The notes beneath the pieces are model-generated. The model saw only the letters and a program-made list of their open reading frames with translations, was not told the origin of the DNA and ran no database searches. A stretch of DNA of 64,000 bases from Lachnoclostridium sp. (GTDB taxonomy: Bacteria > Bacteroidota > Bacteroidia > Bacteroidales > Muribaculaceae): NCBI GenBank assembly GCA_023667185.1, contig JAMPAP010000001.1:317740-381739 (forward strand). Reading direction: 5' to 3'. Positions 26,436 to 34,807 of this stretch are shown one piece after another. Position 1 is the first letter of the stretch; each line of letters opens with the position of its first letter. A program made the translations under genes and the position numbers.

Positions 26436-26980
26436 CGTATGATAAGAGAGAATAAGAAATAAATGATATAGGGAGGAGCGAGCACACCGAGCACAGCCAG
26501 CATCATGAAGTGACCTACAGCTTCCGGCTTGACACTCATATAATCAATCCCTTTCCATTGGATGATAGCCACATAGATGGGCAAGAAGTAAATGAAGGAG
26601 TCGAGAAACGGAAAGCAGTTGGTAAGGATAGTGATAATCGCCAGCAATCCTATGGTATATAACGCAAAAGTGTTGCACTTGTTCTCGTCAAGGGGCACCT
26701 TGAGCATCGGACCGGCAAAGTTGATGAGCATAAACGCTCCGAGGAAGTAAGCCGGGAAAAACATGGTGAACGTCGCCACAGCGTTGAAAACCAGGCGAGT
26801 CCAGTCAACAATCGAATGGTAGATCGGAGCGAGAAACACCGACAGAGCTGCAATGATGATCAGCGGAAGCAGTCCTCCCAAGGCCGGAATCCGGGCCGGG
26901 GTATTCTCCTTAGCGATATCCTCCCAGCCGTGGGCAGGATGCAGGATAAGCTGAAATATGTTGCGGAAAAAGATCTTCAT
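26432..26980 (-). CDS. Yip1-domain-like integral membrane protein
   Basis: 182 aa from ATG 26980; the longer frame to 27007 begins before the likely transcript start. Opens with [23 protein letters not shown], the usual cytoplasmic lead-in of bacterial Yip1-like proteins, followed by five hydrophobic helices. Function unknown. A TATTTTTG -7 element lies at 27012-27005. Heptad repeats begin immediately upstream, so any promoter -33 box lies in repeat DNA. Confidence 0.7.
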   Translation of the reverse strand: MKIFFRNIFQLILHPAHGWEDIAKENTPARIPALGGLLPLIIIAALSVFLAPIYHSIVDWTRLVFNAVATFTMFFPAYFLGAFMLINFAGPMLKVPLDENKCNTFALYTIGLLAIITILTNCFPFLDSFIYFLPIYVAIIQWKGIDYMSVKPEAVGHFMMLAVLGVLAPPYIIYFLFSLIIR

Positions 26981-27020
26981 TGCTGCAATGGTAGTTTGAA
27001 AGTGCAAAAATACAAAAAAA

Positions 27021-27262
27021 TAGTTGTTAGTTGTTAGTTTTTAGTTGTTAGTTTTTAGTCCTTAGTTTTTAGTTGTTAGTCGTTAGTTGTTAGTTGGTAG
27101 TTGGTAGTTGTTAGTTGTCAGTTGTTAGTCGTTAGTTGTTAGTTGTTAGTTGTTAGTCGTTAGTCGATAGTCGTTAGTTGTTAGTTGTTAGTTGTTAGTC
27201 GTTAGTTGGTAGTTGTTAGTTGTCAGTTGTTAGTTGTTGGTTGTTAGTCGTTAGTTGTTAGT
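27021..27262. repeat. Heptanucleotide array (TAGTTKT)n, copy 1
   Basis: About 240 bases of tandem seven-base units, mostly TAGTTGT, TAGTTTT and TAGTCGT, with occasional TAGTTGG. Orientation is TAGTT on the plus strand. It abuts the left inverted repeat of the RAYT element and lies upstream of the Yip1-like gene. Confidence 0.9.
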
Positions 27263-27437
27263 TCGAGTTGAAAGAGGCTCGGAGAGCCGAGGGTCAGTGT
27301 AACCTCCGTTTACGTTAATGCTGTTATGTTAGCATCAAAGAAGGCGCGGAGCGCCGAGGTTGTCAGAAACCCCACATTTATGTGGGGGAAAGAGATATCT
27401 CTCTGATATTGAGGCTCGGAGAGCCGATGTTGTGGTA
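27261..27437 (+). repeat. Left inverted repeat of the RAYT element
   Basis: 177 bases containing GGCTC-GGA-GAGCC, an ATGCT/AGCAT stem, GGCGC-GGA-GCGCC, CCCCACAT-TT-ATGTGGGG and a second GGCTC-GGA-GAGCC. The inner 69 bases (27369-27437) also occur twice in the element at 54123-54394. Confidence 0.85.
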
Positions 27438-27441
27438 ATAG

Positions 27442-27870
27442 CTAATCAGTCAAATCTTTTTCATGATAATCTAATCCAGCTCTACCATACAAGGATCTAA
27501 ACTCATCATCAAGTGAATTACCATAATGATGTTCCCTTTGAGATTTTATATATTCGATCACACCGTCCTTTTCATCATTTGCTACCGTTGCTGCGAAATA
27601 CTCACGAGCCCATCCTTCCCAATTTACAAATCTACTATCAGCACGCATCCATCCACTTGACTTTGCTTTGATACATGCAACAAAGTCGGCAATACACACC
27701 TTTGAATTTAGGTCAATAAGCATATGTACGTGATTTTCAATACCACCAATACGCATTAAAATACTACCCATTTCCTTGGTCTCCGCCCATATATATCTGT
27801 ACAAGTCTTCAAGGAGAGCTTGATTTATGGTTCTCCGACGTTGTTTGGTGCAGAATACAATGTGGTACAA
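27442..27870 (-). CDS. REP-associated tyrosine transposase (RAYT; IS200/IS605 Y1 family), start codon disrupted
   Basis: About 142 aa if read from TTG at 27870. Y1 transposase features are intact: opening YHIVFCTKQRRR, metal-binding HVHM within GGIENHVHMLIDL (about 42-54), WAREYF, and the catalytic tyrosine region VIEYIKSQREHHY (about 106-118). Upstream in frame, ATG at 27888 reads Met-Ser-Lys-Val and then TAA (27876-27874) before Ser-Leu-Tyr-His-Ile. The natural start therefore seems cut off by a nonsense codon, unless TTG is used. Y1 enzymes nick and move single-stranded palindromic DNA. Possibly a recent pseudogene. Confidence 0.85.
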   Translation of the reverse strand: MYHIVFCTKQRRRTINQALLEDLYRYIWAETKEMGSILMRIGGIENHVHMLIDLNSKVCIADFVACIKAKSSGWMRADSRFVNWEGWAREYFAATVANDEKDGVIEYIKSQREHHYGNSLDDEFRSLYGRAGLDYHEKDLTD

Positions 27871-27904
27871 TGATTAGACTTTGCTCATTTTATTTATTTT
27901 AGTG

Positions 27905-27935
27905 CAAATATAGTTAAATTCTTCAAATACCACAA
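27905..27935 (-). promoter_or_regulatory. Promoter of the RAYT gene
   Basis: On the minus strand TTGT (27935-27932), a 19-base spacer, then TATATTTG (27912-27905). The -33 box lies within the inner end of the right inverted repeat. The start would be about eight bases before the ATG at 27888. Confidence 0.5.
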
Positions 27936-28103
27936 CATCGACTCTCCGAGCCTCAGTATCAGAGAGATAGTCATGACCCCACATAAATGTGGGGTTTCCG
28001 ACAACCTCGGCGCTCCGCGCCTTCTTTGATGCTAACATAATAGCATTAACGTAAACGGAGGTTACACTAACCCCCGGCGCTCCGCGCCTCCTTCAACTCG
28101 AAC
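27928..28103 (-). repeat. Right inverted repeat of the RAYT element
   Basis: 176 bases, the reverse complement of the left repeat with scattered differences, many compensatory within the small stems (for example GGCGC-GGA-GCGCC where the left copy has GGCTC-GGA-GAGCC). Confidence 0.85.
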
Positions 28104-28176
28104 TAAAAACTAAAAACTAAAAACTAAAGACTAGCAACTAAAAACTAACAACTAACAACTAACAACTAAAAACTAA
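28103..28176. repeat. Heptanucleotide array, copy 2 (inverted relative to copy 1)
   Basis: Tandem ACTAAAA and ACTAACA units (complement of TAGTTTT/TAGTTGT). It abuts the right inverted repeat of the RAYT element and ends about 50 bases before the lipoprotein gene at 28229. Confidence 0.88.
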
Positions 28177-28228
28177 CTTGCATAATTGGAAAATTATTGC
28201 GAACTTGCACTCCTTAATTTTTACTGAG

Positions 28229-29095
28229 ATGAGATACATTTACAACCTTATGACTGCAGCGATCGCTGTCGCTATGATGGCTTCGTGCAGCAGCGACAAC
28301 AGAGAAGAATTTGAGTTTTTCAGCGTGGATGTGCCCGCGGGAACTGACGTGGAGCTGGTAGAGGGATCGCCTGTGATTCAGGGCATTTCCTTTACTTACA
28401 ACAGCGACGGCGACGGACTCGGAATAATAGTGTATCCGCTGCCGGTGGAAGCTCGCACCATGCTGGAGCAGCAGACTGTGTATCATCGTAACCCATCGTT
28501 TGCAGATATGACCATGGGGGAAGTGATGCCCTGTAAGATAGGTGACCGCGACGGATGGAAAGTGGGTATGACGGGTAACATGAATGCCGGAGTGAAGATG
28601 GCCGAAGGGTATTCGTTTGCCTCAGATGGCTGCGTGGTGTTAGCTTATATCACGTCTGACAAGGATGAGATAGGCGAGCTCCGCACACGCGCCATGAAGT
28701 CGATAGAGTCGATACAGATTAAGGCCGACCGCGTGGCTGAGTTCAAGTCATCGCCCGCCGCTATGGTTAATGCCGTGGCTGACCTGGCTCGCCAGAACCT
28801 CCCCCTCGCCATAAATGAGATCATCACCTGGACCGGCATCAAGGTTGACGATCAAGAGCGTACTGCCACAATGGTGATGGAGATTGACTGGGATAATGCT
28901 ACGGATGGCGATCTCCAGCAGATGCTTGATGAATCGTACGATGATACCGTGGCCGGACTGCGAGCTGAGGAGGATGGCGATCTGCTGATACTTGTACCTG
29001 TAAAGTGTGGCTTTACGATAGCTTATTCTTATGTATCGGCCTCCGACGGATCAGTCCTCGCTACGATCAGCATCCCGGCCTCAAAGCTGCAGTGA
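28229..29095 (+). CDS. Putative lipoprotein of unknown function
   Basis: 288 aa from ATG 28229; an upstream TTG at 28178 would start inside the heptad array. A hydrophobic N-terminus ends AVAMMASCSSDNREE, so Cys20 is the likely lipidated residue and the acidic stretch after it is typical of Bacteroidota lipoproteins. The body shows two similar-looking halves: strands around VEGSPVIQGISFTY and a later MVMEIDWDNATDGDLQQML. I do not recognise a family. It is bracketed by heptad arrays pointing inward the opposite way to those around the RAYT element. Confidence 0.75.
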   Translation: MRYIYNLMTAAIAVAMMASCSSDNREEFEFFSVDVPAGTDVELVEGSPVIQGISFTYNSDGDGLGIIVYPLPVEARTMLEQQTVYHRNPSFADMTMGEVMPCKIGDRDGWKVGMTGNMNAGVKMAEGYSFASDGCVVLAYITSDKDEIGELRTRAMKSIESIQIKADRVAEFKSSPAAMVNAVADLARQNLPLAINEIITWTGIKVDDQERTATMVMEIDWDNATDGDLQQMLDESYDDTVAGLRAEEDGDLLILVPVKCGFTIAYSYVSASDGSVLATISIPASKLQ

Positions 29096-29142
29096 CAGTT
29101 GTTAGTTGTTAGTTTTTAGTTGTTAGTTTTTAGTTGTTAGTT
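29096..29142. repeat. Heptanucleotide array, copy 3
   Basis: About six units of TAGTTGT/TAGTTTT on the plus strand, filling the gap between the stop codons of the two convergent genes. Confidence 0.85.
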
Positions 29143-29383
29143 ACCCGTCATGTTCTTTTTTAGGATTGTCATTATCAGTGTGGCCGCCATACTGATAATG
29201 GTATTTCATGCCGAAAACGGCCCCGGCAAAGGTAAGAATCTCGCCGAAGGCTATCAGGACGGAGTTGTGGATTTCGCCGGGAGGGGGCACTATAAATCCG
29301 GCGATGAGCAGGCAGCAGCCTACTACTATTAATAATGTGGCTGTGACGAGCTGAAGAGTCTGTTTGTGATTATGTAATTCCAT
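29141..29383 (-). CDS. Small membrane protein of unknown function
   Basis: 80 aa from ATG 29383. Two hydrophobic helices (about 11-31, LVTATLLIVVGCCLLIAGFIV, and 42-60) are separated by a Pro-rich turn PPPGEIHN, with a polar tail ending PKKEHDG. A TAACTTTG -7 element on the minus strand at 29408-29401 places the transcript start just before the ATG. Proteins of this two-helix form are common in Bacteroidales but have no assigned role. Confidence 0.65.
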   Translation of the reverse strand: MELHNHKQTLQLVTATLLIVVGCCLLIAGFIVPPPGEIHNSVLIAFGEILTFAGAVFGMKYHYQYGGHTDNDNPKKEHDG

Positions 29384-29400
29384 AGTAAGAAGTTTTCCGG

Positions 29401-29408
29401 CAAAGTTA
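29401..29408 (-). promoter_or_regulatory. Promoter -7 element for the small membrane protein
   Basis: TAACTTTG on the minus strand, 18 bases before the ATG at 29383. Confidence 0.5.
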
Positions 29409-29424
29409 CATCGTCCGGAAAGCC

Positions 29425-29592
29425 TCAGGCTACCATAATGGCACAAAAAATCACCGCACCAAAGGATGTGATGAAACTCCGAATGACAGGATTTGAGTGC
29501 TCGTCGATCTTTGTAATCCTCCGGGCGCGGTGGCCATCCCTCACGGGATCGAGGCCCGCCATTGACCGGCTAAGCTTGTCTCGGTATTTCAT
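29425..29592 (-). CDS. Possible 55-aa membrane-tail protein
   Basis: The frame starts ATG 29592 (KYRDKLSRSMAGLDPV...), has a basic middle (DGHRARRITK) and ends in a hydrophobic segment SFITSFGAVIFCAIMVA. A good promoter (29686-29717) points into it, and its predicted start excludes the longer upstream Met at 29688. No family recognised; it could be a leader of the 29141-29383 gene rather than a coding gene. Confidence 0.4.
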   Translation of the reverse strand: MKYRDKLSRSMAGLDPVRDGHRARRITKIDEHSNPVIRSFITSFGAVIFCAIMVA

Positions 29593-29685
29593 ATAAATTT
29601 GATGAGTTTCCCAATCTACTTTGATGCGGTGTGGTATATCTGTTTTGAGGATTCGGCTCTCTTGCCGTCCTTTGAAATTACAACA

Positions 29686-29717
29686 CAAAATTAGCTCAAT
29701 CGGTTCAAAAAAACAAA
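29686..29717 (-). promoter_or_regulatory. Bacteroidota-type promoter upstream of the 55-aa frame
   Basis: On the minus strand TTTG (29717-29714), 20-base spacer, TAATTTTG (29693-29686). It lies just past the end of fbp. Confidence 0.55.
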
Positions 29718-29739
29718 TCTTTCTTCTGAAAAAAAATTC

Positions 29740-31728
29740 TCAGGTGAGCTTGCCGGAGGTGCGCTCCTTGATGATGCCGTGGCGGAAAGCGTAGAGGAGT
29801 TCGCGGAGCTCGTCGATCTGGCTCTGGAGGATTTTGCCTTTGTCAGTGTCACGTACGCGGATGCGCTGGGCGGTCTGCTCAACCATCTTGGTTGAGCGTA
29901 CGATGTCAGTACCGTTGCGGATGGCCTCTTCTTCGGAGGTGAAGGGCTCATGCTCCACCAGCTCGAAGTTGGAGCTATGGTAGATGAGGGTGTACCCGGC
30001 TATACCGGTGGTCTTGTGGTAAGCCTTGGCGAAACCGCCGTCGATTACCATCAGTTTGCCGTTGGCACGGATGGGGCTTTCGCCCTTCTGTGTCCTGACG
30101 GGTACATGACCGTTGATGATATGGCGCTGCTTGCCCTCCACGCCGAATTCGTCGAGTATCATGTCGCATATCTCTTCTTGCTGGCGCAGGGTGTAATAAT
30201 GACCTTTTTCCTCCTTGTGGGCGGCGGGGTCTTTGATGAAGTAGCGCTCGAAGGTGGTCATGCGGCTCTTGTCAAACAGCGGGGAGTCAGGCCCGCACCA
30301 CAAGTACCAGTAGTAGTCGCGGGCATATTCCTTGAGATCGTGAGGGGTATCGGCATTGAAGGCCGAGCGCACCAGGCGTCCTATCTTGTTGAACAGCTCG
30401 CGGCCACGGTATTTTTTGCCGTTGATTTCCACCTCTTTAAGCGTGCCGTCGGCGTTGAGGGGCATCGAGGCATGGAAGAGGAGGTTGGAATTATAGACGC
30501 CATACATGCAGCCGTGGCTGAAAAGATAAGAAATATGGCGCTTGAAAGTGGTGCTGACGGTGAAGGAGTGGTGAAGCTTATCGAGGAGCTGCTGCTCTTC
30601 AGCAGTAAGGCGGTAGGGGTCGGCCGGATCGATGGTGGGGAAGTTGGTGTCACTCATCTCGTAAGTGACGCCGTCGATTTCCACCGTCCCTTTCTCGCGG
30701 TCAATCTTGTGGAGGAGGTTGCGGTCAGTCATGTGCCATTCGGGATGCTTCATGGTCATGGCGCCTTCGAGCTTAAACTGAATGACGGCTATGGCTTTAT
30801 GCATCTTGGCCATCAGGCGGAGGGTCTTCTCGGAGTGCTCGGTGTCGTCAGCGTCGACGTGTGGGGCAAACTCTGTGCAGGTATCGTCAGCGTATGTCTC
30901 CATAGCCATGGTAGCCAGCGGCAGCAGGTTGATGCCGTAGCCATCCTCGAGCGTGGCAAGGTTGCCATATCGGAGCGAGATGCGCACCACGTTGGCGATA
31001 CAGCACTCATTGCCGGCTGCGGCACCCATCCAAAGGATGTCATGGTTGCCCCACTGGATATCCCAGTTGCCATATTTGCAGAGGGTGTCCATTATAATAT
31101 GTGCGCCGGGGCCGCGGTCGAAGATGTCGCCAAGGATGTGAAGTTGGTCGATGCTGAGCTTTTGGATGACGTTACACATGGCGATGATGAAAGCATCGGC
31201 CTGACCGGTGGAGATGATGGTCTCGATGATACGGTTGAAGTAAGCCTGCTTGTCATACTCGCCGCCCGACTCGTGGAGTAGCTCCTCGATGATGTAGGCA
31301 AACTCGCGCGGGAGTGCCTTGCGCACCTTTGAGCGGGTGTATTTCGACGACACGCTCTGGAGCACCTTTATGAGCTGATGGAGAGTGATATTATAGAAAT
31401 CGTCGAGGTTTTCCTCCGTAGCGCTGATAATCTGCATCTTCTCCTCAGGATAGTAGATGAGGGAGCAGAGCTGGCGTATCTCGCTCTCGCGCATCGAAGT
31501 GCCATAGATGTCAGTCACCTTGCGCTTGATGTTACCCGAAGCATTTTTGAGGATATGGCGGAAGGCTTCGTGCTCTCCGTGGATGTCAGCCACGAAGTGC
31601 TCGGTGCCCTTGGGGAGATTCATAATAGCCTCAAGGTTAATGATTTCAGTGCTTGCCGAACTGATGTCAGGAAACGTCTGTGCAAGAAGTTCGAGTATGC
31701 GGCGGTCGCTTTCGATATTGTCAGTCAT
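29740..31728 (-). CDS. fbp: Fructose-1,6-bisphosphatase, class III
   Basis: 662 aa from ATG 31728, the size typical of class III enzymes. Metallophosphatase motifs occur in order: HFVADIHGEHEAF (about 45-58), LGDIFDRGPGAHIIM (about 190-205) and WGNHDILWMG (about 222-231), with ...INGHVPVRTQKGESPIRANGKLMVIDGG near 565-590. Hydrolyses fructose 1,6-bisphosphate for gluconeogenesis. A TACTTTTG -7 element is at 31759-31752 on the minus strand. Confidence 0.96.
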   Translation of the reverse strand: MTDNIESDRRILELLAQTFPDISSASTEIINLEAIMNLPKGTEHFVADIHGEHEAFRHILKNASGNIKRKVTDIYGTSMRESEIRQLCSLIYYPEEKMQIISATEENLDDFYNITLHQLIKVLQSVSSKYTRSKVRKALPREFAYIIEELLHESGGEYDKQAYFNRIIETIISTGQADAFIIAMCNVIQKLSIDQLHILGDIFDRGPGAHIIMDTLCKYGNWDIQWGNHDILWMGAAAGNECCIANVVRISLRYGNLATLEDGYGINLLPLATMAMETYADDTCTEFAPHVDADDTEHSEKTLRLMAKMHKAIAVIQFKLEGAMTMKHPEWHMTDRNLLHKIDREKGTVEIDGVTYEMSDTNFPTIDPADPYRLTAEEQQLLDKLHHSFTVSTTFKRHISYLFSHGCMYGVYNSNLLFHASMPLNADGTLKEVEINGKKYRGRELFNKIGRLVRSAFNADTPHDLKEYARDYYWYLWCGPDSPLFDKSRMTTFERYFIKDPAAHKEEKGHYYTLRQQEEICDMILDEFGVEGKQRHIINGHVPVRTQKGESPIRANGKLMVIDGGFAKAYHKTTGIAGYTLIYHSSNFELVEHEPFTSEEEAIRNGTDIVRSTKMVEQTAQRIRVRDTDKGKILQSQIDELRELLYAFRHGIIKERTSGKLT

Positions 31729-31751
31729 AAGAGTTTGTAGCAGGTTATTTG

Positions 31752-31759
31752 CAAAAGTA
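31752..31759 (-). promoter_or_regulatory. Promoter -7 element for fbp
   Basis: TACTTTTG on the minus strand, 24 bases before the fbp ATG. Confidence 0.5.
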
Positions 31760-31871
31760 ACAATAAAGTGACTATAAAAAAACAAACTTCGCAAATTTCT
31801 TTGCTAAGTGTCGATAGATAGAGCCTATTTTATCCGCGGGTGGGGTTCACCCCACCCTCTCCAAGTAAAGA

Positions 31872-31902
31872 AGCGACGGGGGTGATCTTCACCTCCGTCG
31901 CT
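31872..31902 (-). terminator. Hairpin after the succinate dehydrogenase operon
   Basis: AGCGACGG-GGGTGA pairs with TCACC-TCCGTCGCT across a short loop with one G-T pair; on the minus strand it is followed by TCTTTACTT, a modest U-tract. A second GGGTGGGG/CCCCACCC hairpin lies at 31838-31857. Confidence 0.5.
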
Positions 31903-31925
31903 CGGGATATTGGGAGCAAATGGGA

Positions 31926-32681
31926 TTAATCAGCAAGTTTGGCCTTGATAAACTCGCGGTTGAGGCGCGCGATGTTGCTCAGAGGCACGTTCTTGGGACA
32001 TTCGGCGGCGCAGGCACCGGTGTTGGTGCAGTTACCGAATCCGAGCTCGTCCATCTTTCTTACCATCAGGCGGGCACGACGGGCACGTTCTACCTGACCC
32101 TGGGGAAGGAGGGCAAACTGGCTTACCTTGGCTGATACGAAGAGCATTGCCGAGCCGTTCTTGCAGGCAGCTACGCAAGCGCCGCAGCCGATGCAGGTGG
32201 CGGAGTCCATGGCGATGTCGGCCACTTCCTTGGAGATGGGAGTGGAGTTGGCATCAGGTGCGCCGCCGCAGTTGAACGACACATAGCCGCCGGCCTGCTG
32301 GATTTTATCGAAAGCATTGCGGTCAACCATAAGGTCGCGCACTACGGGGAATGCTGCCGAGCGCCAAGGCTCGATGGTGATTGTCTCTTCGTTGTGGAAT
32401 TTGCGCATATGGAGCTGGCAGGTAGTGATGCCCTGAACGGGTCCGTGGGGATGTCCGTTGATATAGAGCGAGCACATACCGCAGATACCTTCGCGGCAGT
32501 CAGAGTCAAAAACTACGGGTTCTTCGCCTTTCTCTACGAGCTGCTGGTTGAGCATATCGAGCATTTCGAGGAAGCTTGAGCCGGTGGATACATTTTCCAC
32601 ACGGTAGTCAACGAGCTTACCGGGTTCCTTGGGGCCACGCTGGCGCCAGATTCTGAGATTTACATTTATGGTAGTTTCCAT
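31926..32681 (-). CDS. frdB: Succinate dehydrogenase/fumarate reductase iron-sulfur subunit
   Basis: 251 aa. Cysteine ligands for three clusters are in place: [19 protein letters not shown]...TTC for the [2Fe-2S], [15 protein letters not shown] and [15 protein letters not shown] for the [4Fe-4S]/[3Fe-4S] clusters. Carries electrons between the flavin subunit and the membrane cytochrome. In gut Bacteroidales this complex mainly reduces fumarate to succinate, which is an inference from the lifestyle. Third gene of the operon. Confidence 0.95.
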   Translation of the reverse strand: METTINVNLRIWRQRGPKEPGKLVDYRVENVSTGSSFLEMLDMLNQQLVEKGEEPVVFDSDCREGICGMCSLYINGHPHGPVQGITTCQLHMRKFHNEETITIEPWRSAAFPVVRDLMVDRNAFDKIQQAGGYVSFNCGGAPDANSTPISKEVADIAMDSATCIGCGACVAACKNGSAMLFVSAKVSQFALLPQGQVERARRARLMVRKMDELGFGNCTNTGACAAECPKNVPLSNIARLNREFIKAKLAD

Positions 32682-32718
32682 AAGTTGTGATTTCTTAAGA
32701 TATTAACGTGGAAAATGA

Positions 32719-34746
32719 TTATGACTTGTAGTTACGGGTCTGTACCTGAATCTCCTCATATTTGAGGGGCTCCTTGAGGAGTACGGGTTTTTCGTTGTCG
32801 CCGGTGTATTTCCAGCAGGCCACATACATATAGTCTTTGTCGTTACGGGCAGCTTCACCATCGGGGGTCTGATACTCTTCGCGGAAGTGGGCGCCGCATG
32901 ACTCGTTGCGGTTGAGGGCGTCGATAGCCATCATCTTGGCCATAACGAGGAAGTCCTCGAGACGGAGGGCTTTTTCGAGCTCGGTGTTGAGATCGTCAGC
33001 CTTGCCTACGATGCGGAGGTCGCTGTAGAATTCCTTGCGAACTTCTTCTATCTCCTTGGTGGCTTCTACCAGGCCCTGAAGTGTACGACCCATGCCGACG
33101 AGGTTCCACATCACGTGGCCGAGACGCTTGTGGATCTGGTCAGGCGACTTGGTGCCTTTGATTGACATAAGGCGGTTGATGCGGTCGCGTACCTCTTTTT
33201 CCACCTTGTCAAACTCAGGATGGTCAATGCCGGGGTGTGTCACCTTGATCTGGTCGCTGAGATAGTTCTGCATAGTGTAGGGGAGCACGAAGTAGCCGTC
33301 AGCGAGACCCTGCATGAGGGCCGAGGCGCCGAGACGGTTGGCACCGTGGTCAGAGAAGTTACATTCGCCGATAGCGAAAAGTCCCTTGATAGAGGTCTGA
33401 AGCTCGTAGTCAACCCAGATACCACCCATAGTGTAGTGAGATGCGGGGAAGATCATCATCGGGGTGTGGTAAGGATTGTCGTCAGAGATCATCTGATACA
33501 TATCGAAGAGGTTGCCGTAGCGGTCGCGCACCACGTCCTCGCCGAGGCGGTCGATAGCATACTTGAAGTCGAGGTAAACGGCATTGCCTGTACCTACACC
33601 GTAACCGGCGTCGCAGCGTTCCTTGGCGGCACGGCTGGCGATGTCGCGGGGGCAAAGGTTACCGAATGCGGGATAGCGGCGCTCGAGATAGAAGTCACGA
33701 TCCTCGTCAGGAATGTCGGTAGGTTTCTTTTTTCCGGCGCGGATAGCCTCGGCATCTTCTTTTTTCTTGGGCACCCAGATGCGGCCGTCGTTACGGAGCG
33801 ATTCGCTCATGAGGGTGAGCTTTGACTGATCTTCACCGTGTACGGGAATACAAGTGGGGTGGATCTGAGTGAAAGCGAGGTTGGCAAGGTAAGCACCGCG
33901 GCGGAAGGCCTGGATGGCGGCGGAGCCGTTGCAGCCCATGGCGTTGGTAGAGAGGAAGAAGGTGCGGCCGTAACCACCGGTGGCGAGTACCACGGCATGA
34001 GCGGCGTAGCGCTCGAGCTCACCTGTGATGAGGTTGCGGACGATGATACCGCGTGCGCGGCCGTCGATGATCACGAGGTCAAGCATCTCGCGGCGGTTGA
34101 ATGAGCGCACGGTGCCTTTCTCGATTTGGCGGTTGAGCGATGAGTAAGCGCCGAGCAGGAGCTGCTGTCCGGTCTGACCCTTGGCGTAGAATGTACGTGA
34201 CACCTGAGCGCCGCCGAAGGAGCGGTTGGCCAACAGGCCGCCATATTCGCGGGCGAAGGGAACACCCTGAGCCACACACTGGTCGATGATATTGTTTGAC
34301 ACCTCAGCAAGGCGGTATACGTTGGCTTCGCGTGAGCGGAAGTCACCACCCTTTACAGTGTCGTAGAAGAGGCGGTAGATTGAGTCGCCGTCGTTCTGAT
34401 AATCTTTGGCTGCGTTGATACCACCCTGGGCTGCGATGGAGTGAGCGCGGCGGGGTGAATCCTGGATGCAGAAGTTCCATACGTTGAAACCGAGCTCGCC
34501 GAGGGTTGAGGCTGCCGAAGCACCGGCCAGACCGGTACCTACGACGATGATGTCGAGGTGACGCTTGTTGGCGGGGTTGACGAGCTTCTGGTGAGCTTTA
34601 TAGTTGGTCCACTTCTGTGCGAGGGGGCCTTCAGGTATCTTTGAGTCTATCTGATATTCAGGTAGCTTTGAGGATTCGATGTCGGCAAAATCCTTCATGA
34701 TGGGAGTCGAGTCGATCATCCCGTCGAGATTTTTAATATCTGCCAT
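32719..34746 (-). CDS. frdA: Succinate dehydrogenase/fumarate reductase flavoprotein subunit
   Basis: 675 aa. FAD-binding [19 protein letters not shown] (about 67-85), the histidyl-FAD region [24 protein letters not shown] (about 99-122), the substrate-site HPTCIP near 290, the [10 protein letters not shown] segment (about 432-441), and the long C-terminal helical domain. This is the longer form used by complexes with a di-haem cytochrome b. Lies between the cytochrome and iron-sulfur genes. Confidence 0.96.
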   Translation of the reverse strand: MADIKNLDGMIDSTPIMKDFADIESSKLPEYQIDSKIPEGPLAQKWTNYKAHQKLVNPANKRHLDIIVVGTGLAGASAASTLGELGFNVWNFCIQDSPRRAHSIAAQGGINAAKDYQNDGDSIYRLFYDTVKGGDFRSREANVYRLAEVSNNIIDQCVAQGVPFAREYGGLLANRSFGGAQVSRTFYAKGQTGQQLLLGAYSSLNRQIEKGTVRSFNRREMLDLVIIDGRARGIIVRNLITGELERYAAHAVVLATGGYGRTFFLSTNAMGCNGSAAIQAFRRGAYLANLAFTQIHPTCIPVHGEDQSKLTLMSESLRNDGRIWVPKKKEDAEAIRAGKKKPTDIPDEDRDFYLERRYPAFGNLCPRDIASRAAKERCDAGYGVGTGNAVYLDFKYAIDRLGEDVVRDRYGNLFDMYQMISDDNPYHTPMMIFPASHYTMGGIWVDYELQTSIKGLFAIGECNFSDHGANRLGASALMQGLADGYFVLPYTMQNYLSDQIKVTHPGIDHPEFDKVEKEVRDRINRLMSIKGTKSPDQIHKRLGHVMWNLVGMGRTLQGLVEATKEIEEVRKEFYSDLRIVGKADDLNTELEKALRLEDFLVMAKMMAIDALNRNESCGAHFREEYQTPDGEAARNDKDYMYVACWKYTGDNEKPVLLKEPLKYEEIQVQTRNYKS

Positions 34747-34807
34747 ATCTTGTATTGTGAGATGGTTGATGTTATGAAAAATAATGAGCTGTTACGCTTT
34801 CGATTGA

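Larger units (their letters stand above)
27261..28103 (-). mobile_element. RAYT element with long terminal inverted repeats
   Basis: An 843-bp unit: left inverted repeat 27261-27437, transposase frame 27442-27870, right inverted repeat 27928-28103. The two repeats read almost identically when one is reverse-complemented, both starting GTTCGAGTTGAA and ending GATGTTGTGGTA or GTGGTA. Each contains four small palindromes. Outside both ends lie heptad arrays in opposite orientation. This has the make-up of a REP/REPIN family with its IS200/IS605-related transposase. Confidence 0.8.

Noticed and set aside
27021..27262. CRISPR array
   Set aside because: The repeats are contiguous seven-base units without unique spacers, and no cas genes are present.
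29950..31281. Long plus-strand open frame (443 codons)
   Set aside because: It lies wholly inside fbp on the other strand; its product is Val/Gly/His-rich without family features, and fbp has full catalytic motifs.
33220..33825. Plus-strand open frame opposite the flavoprotein subunit gene
   Set aside because: Antisense shadow of a strongly conserved gene.
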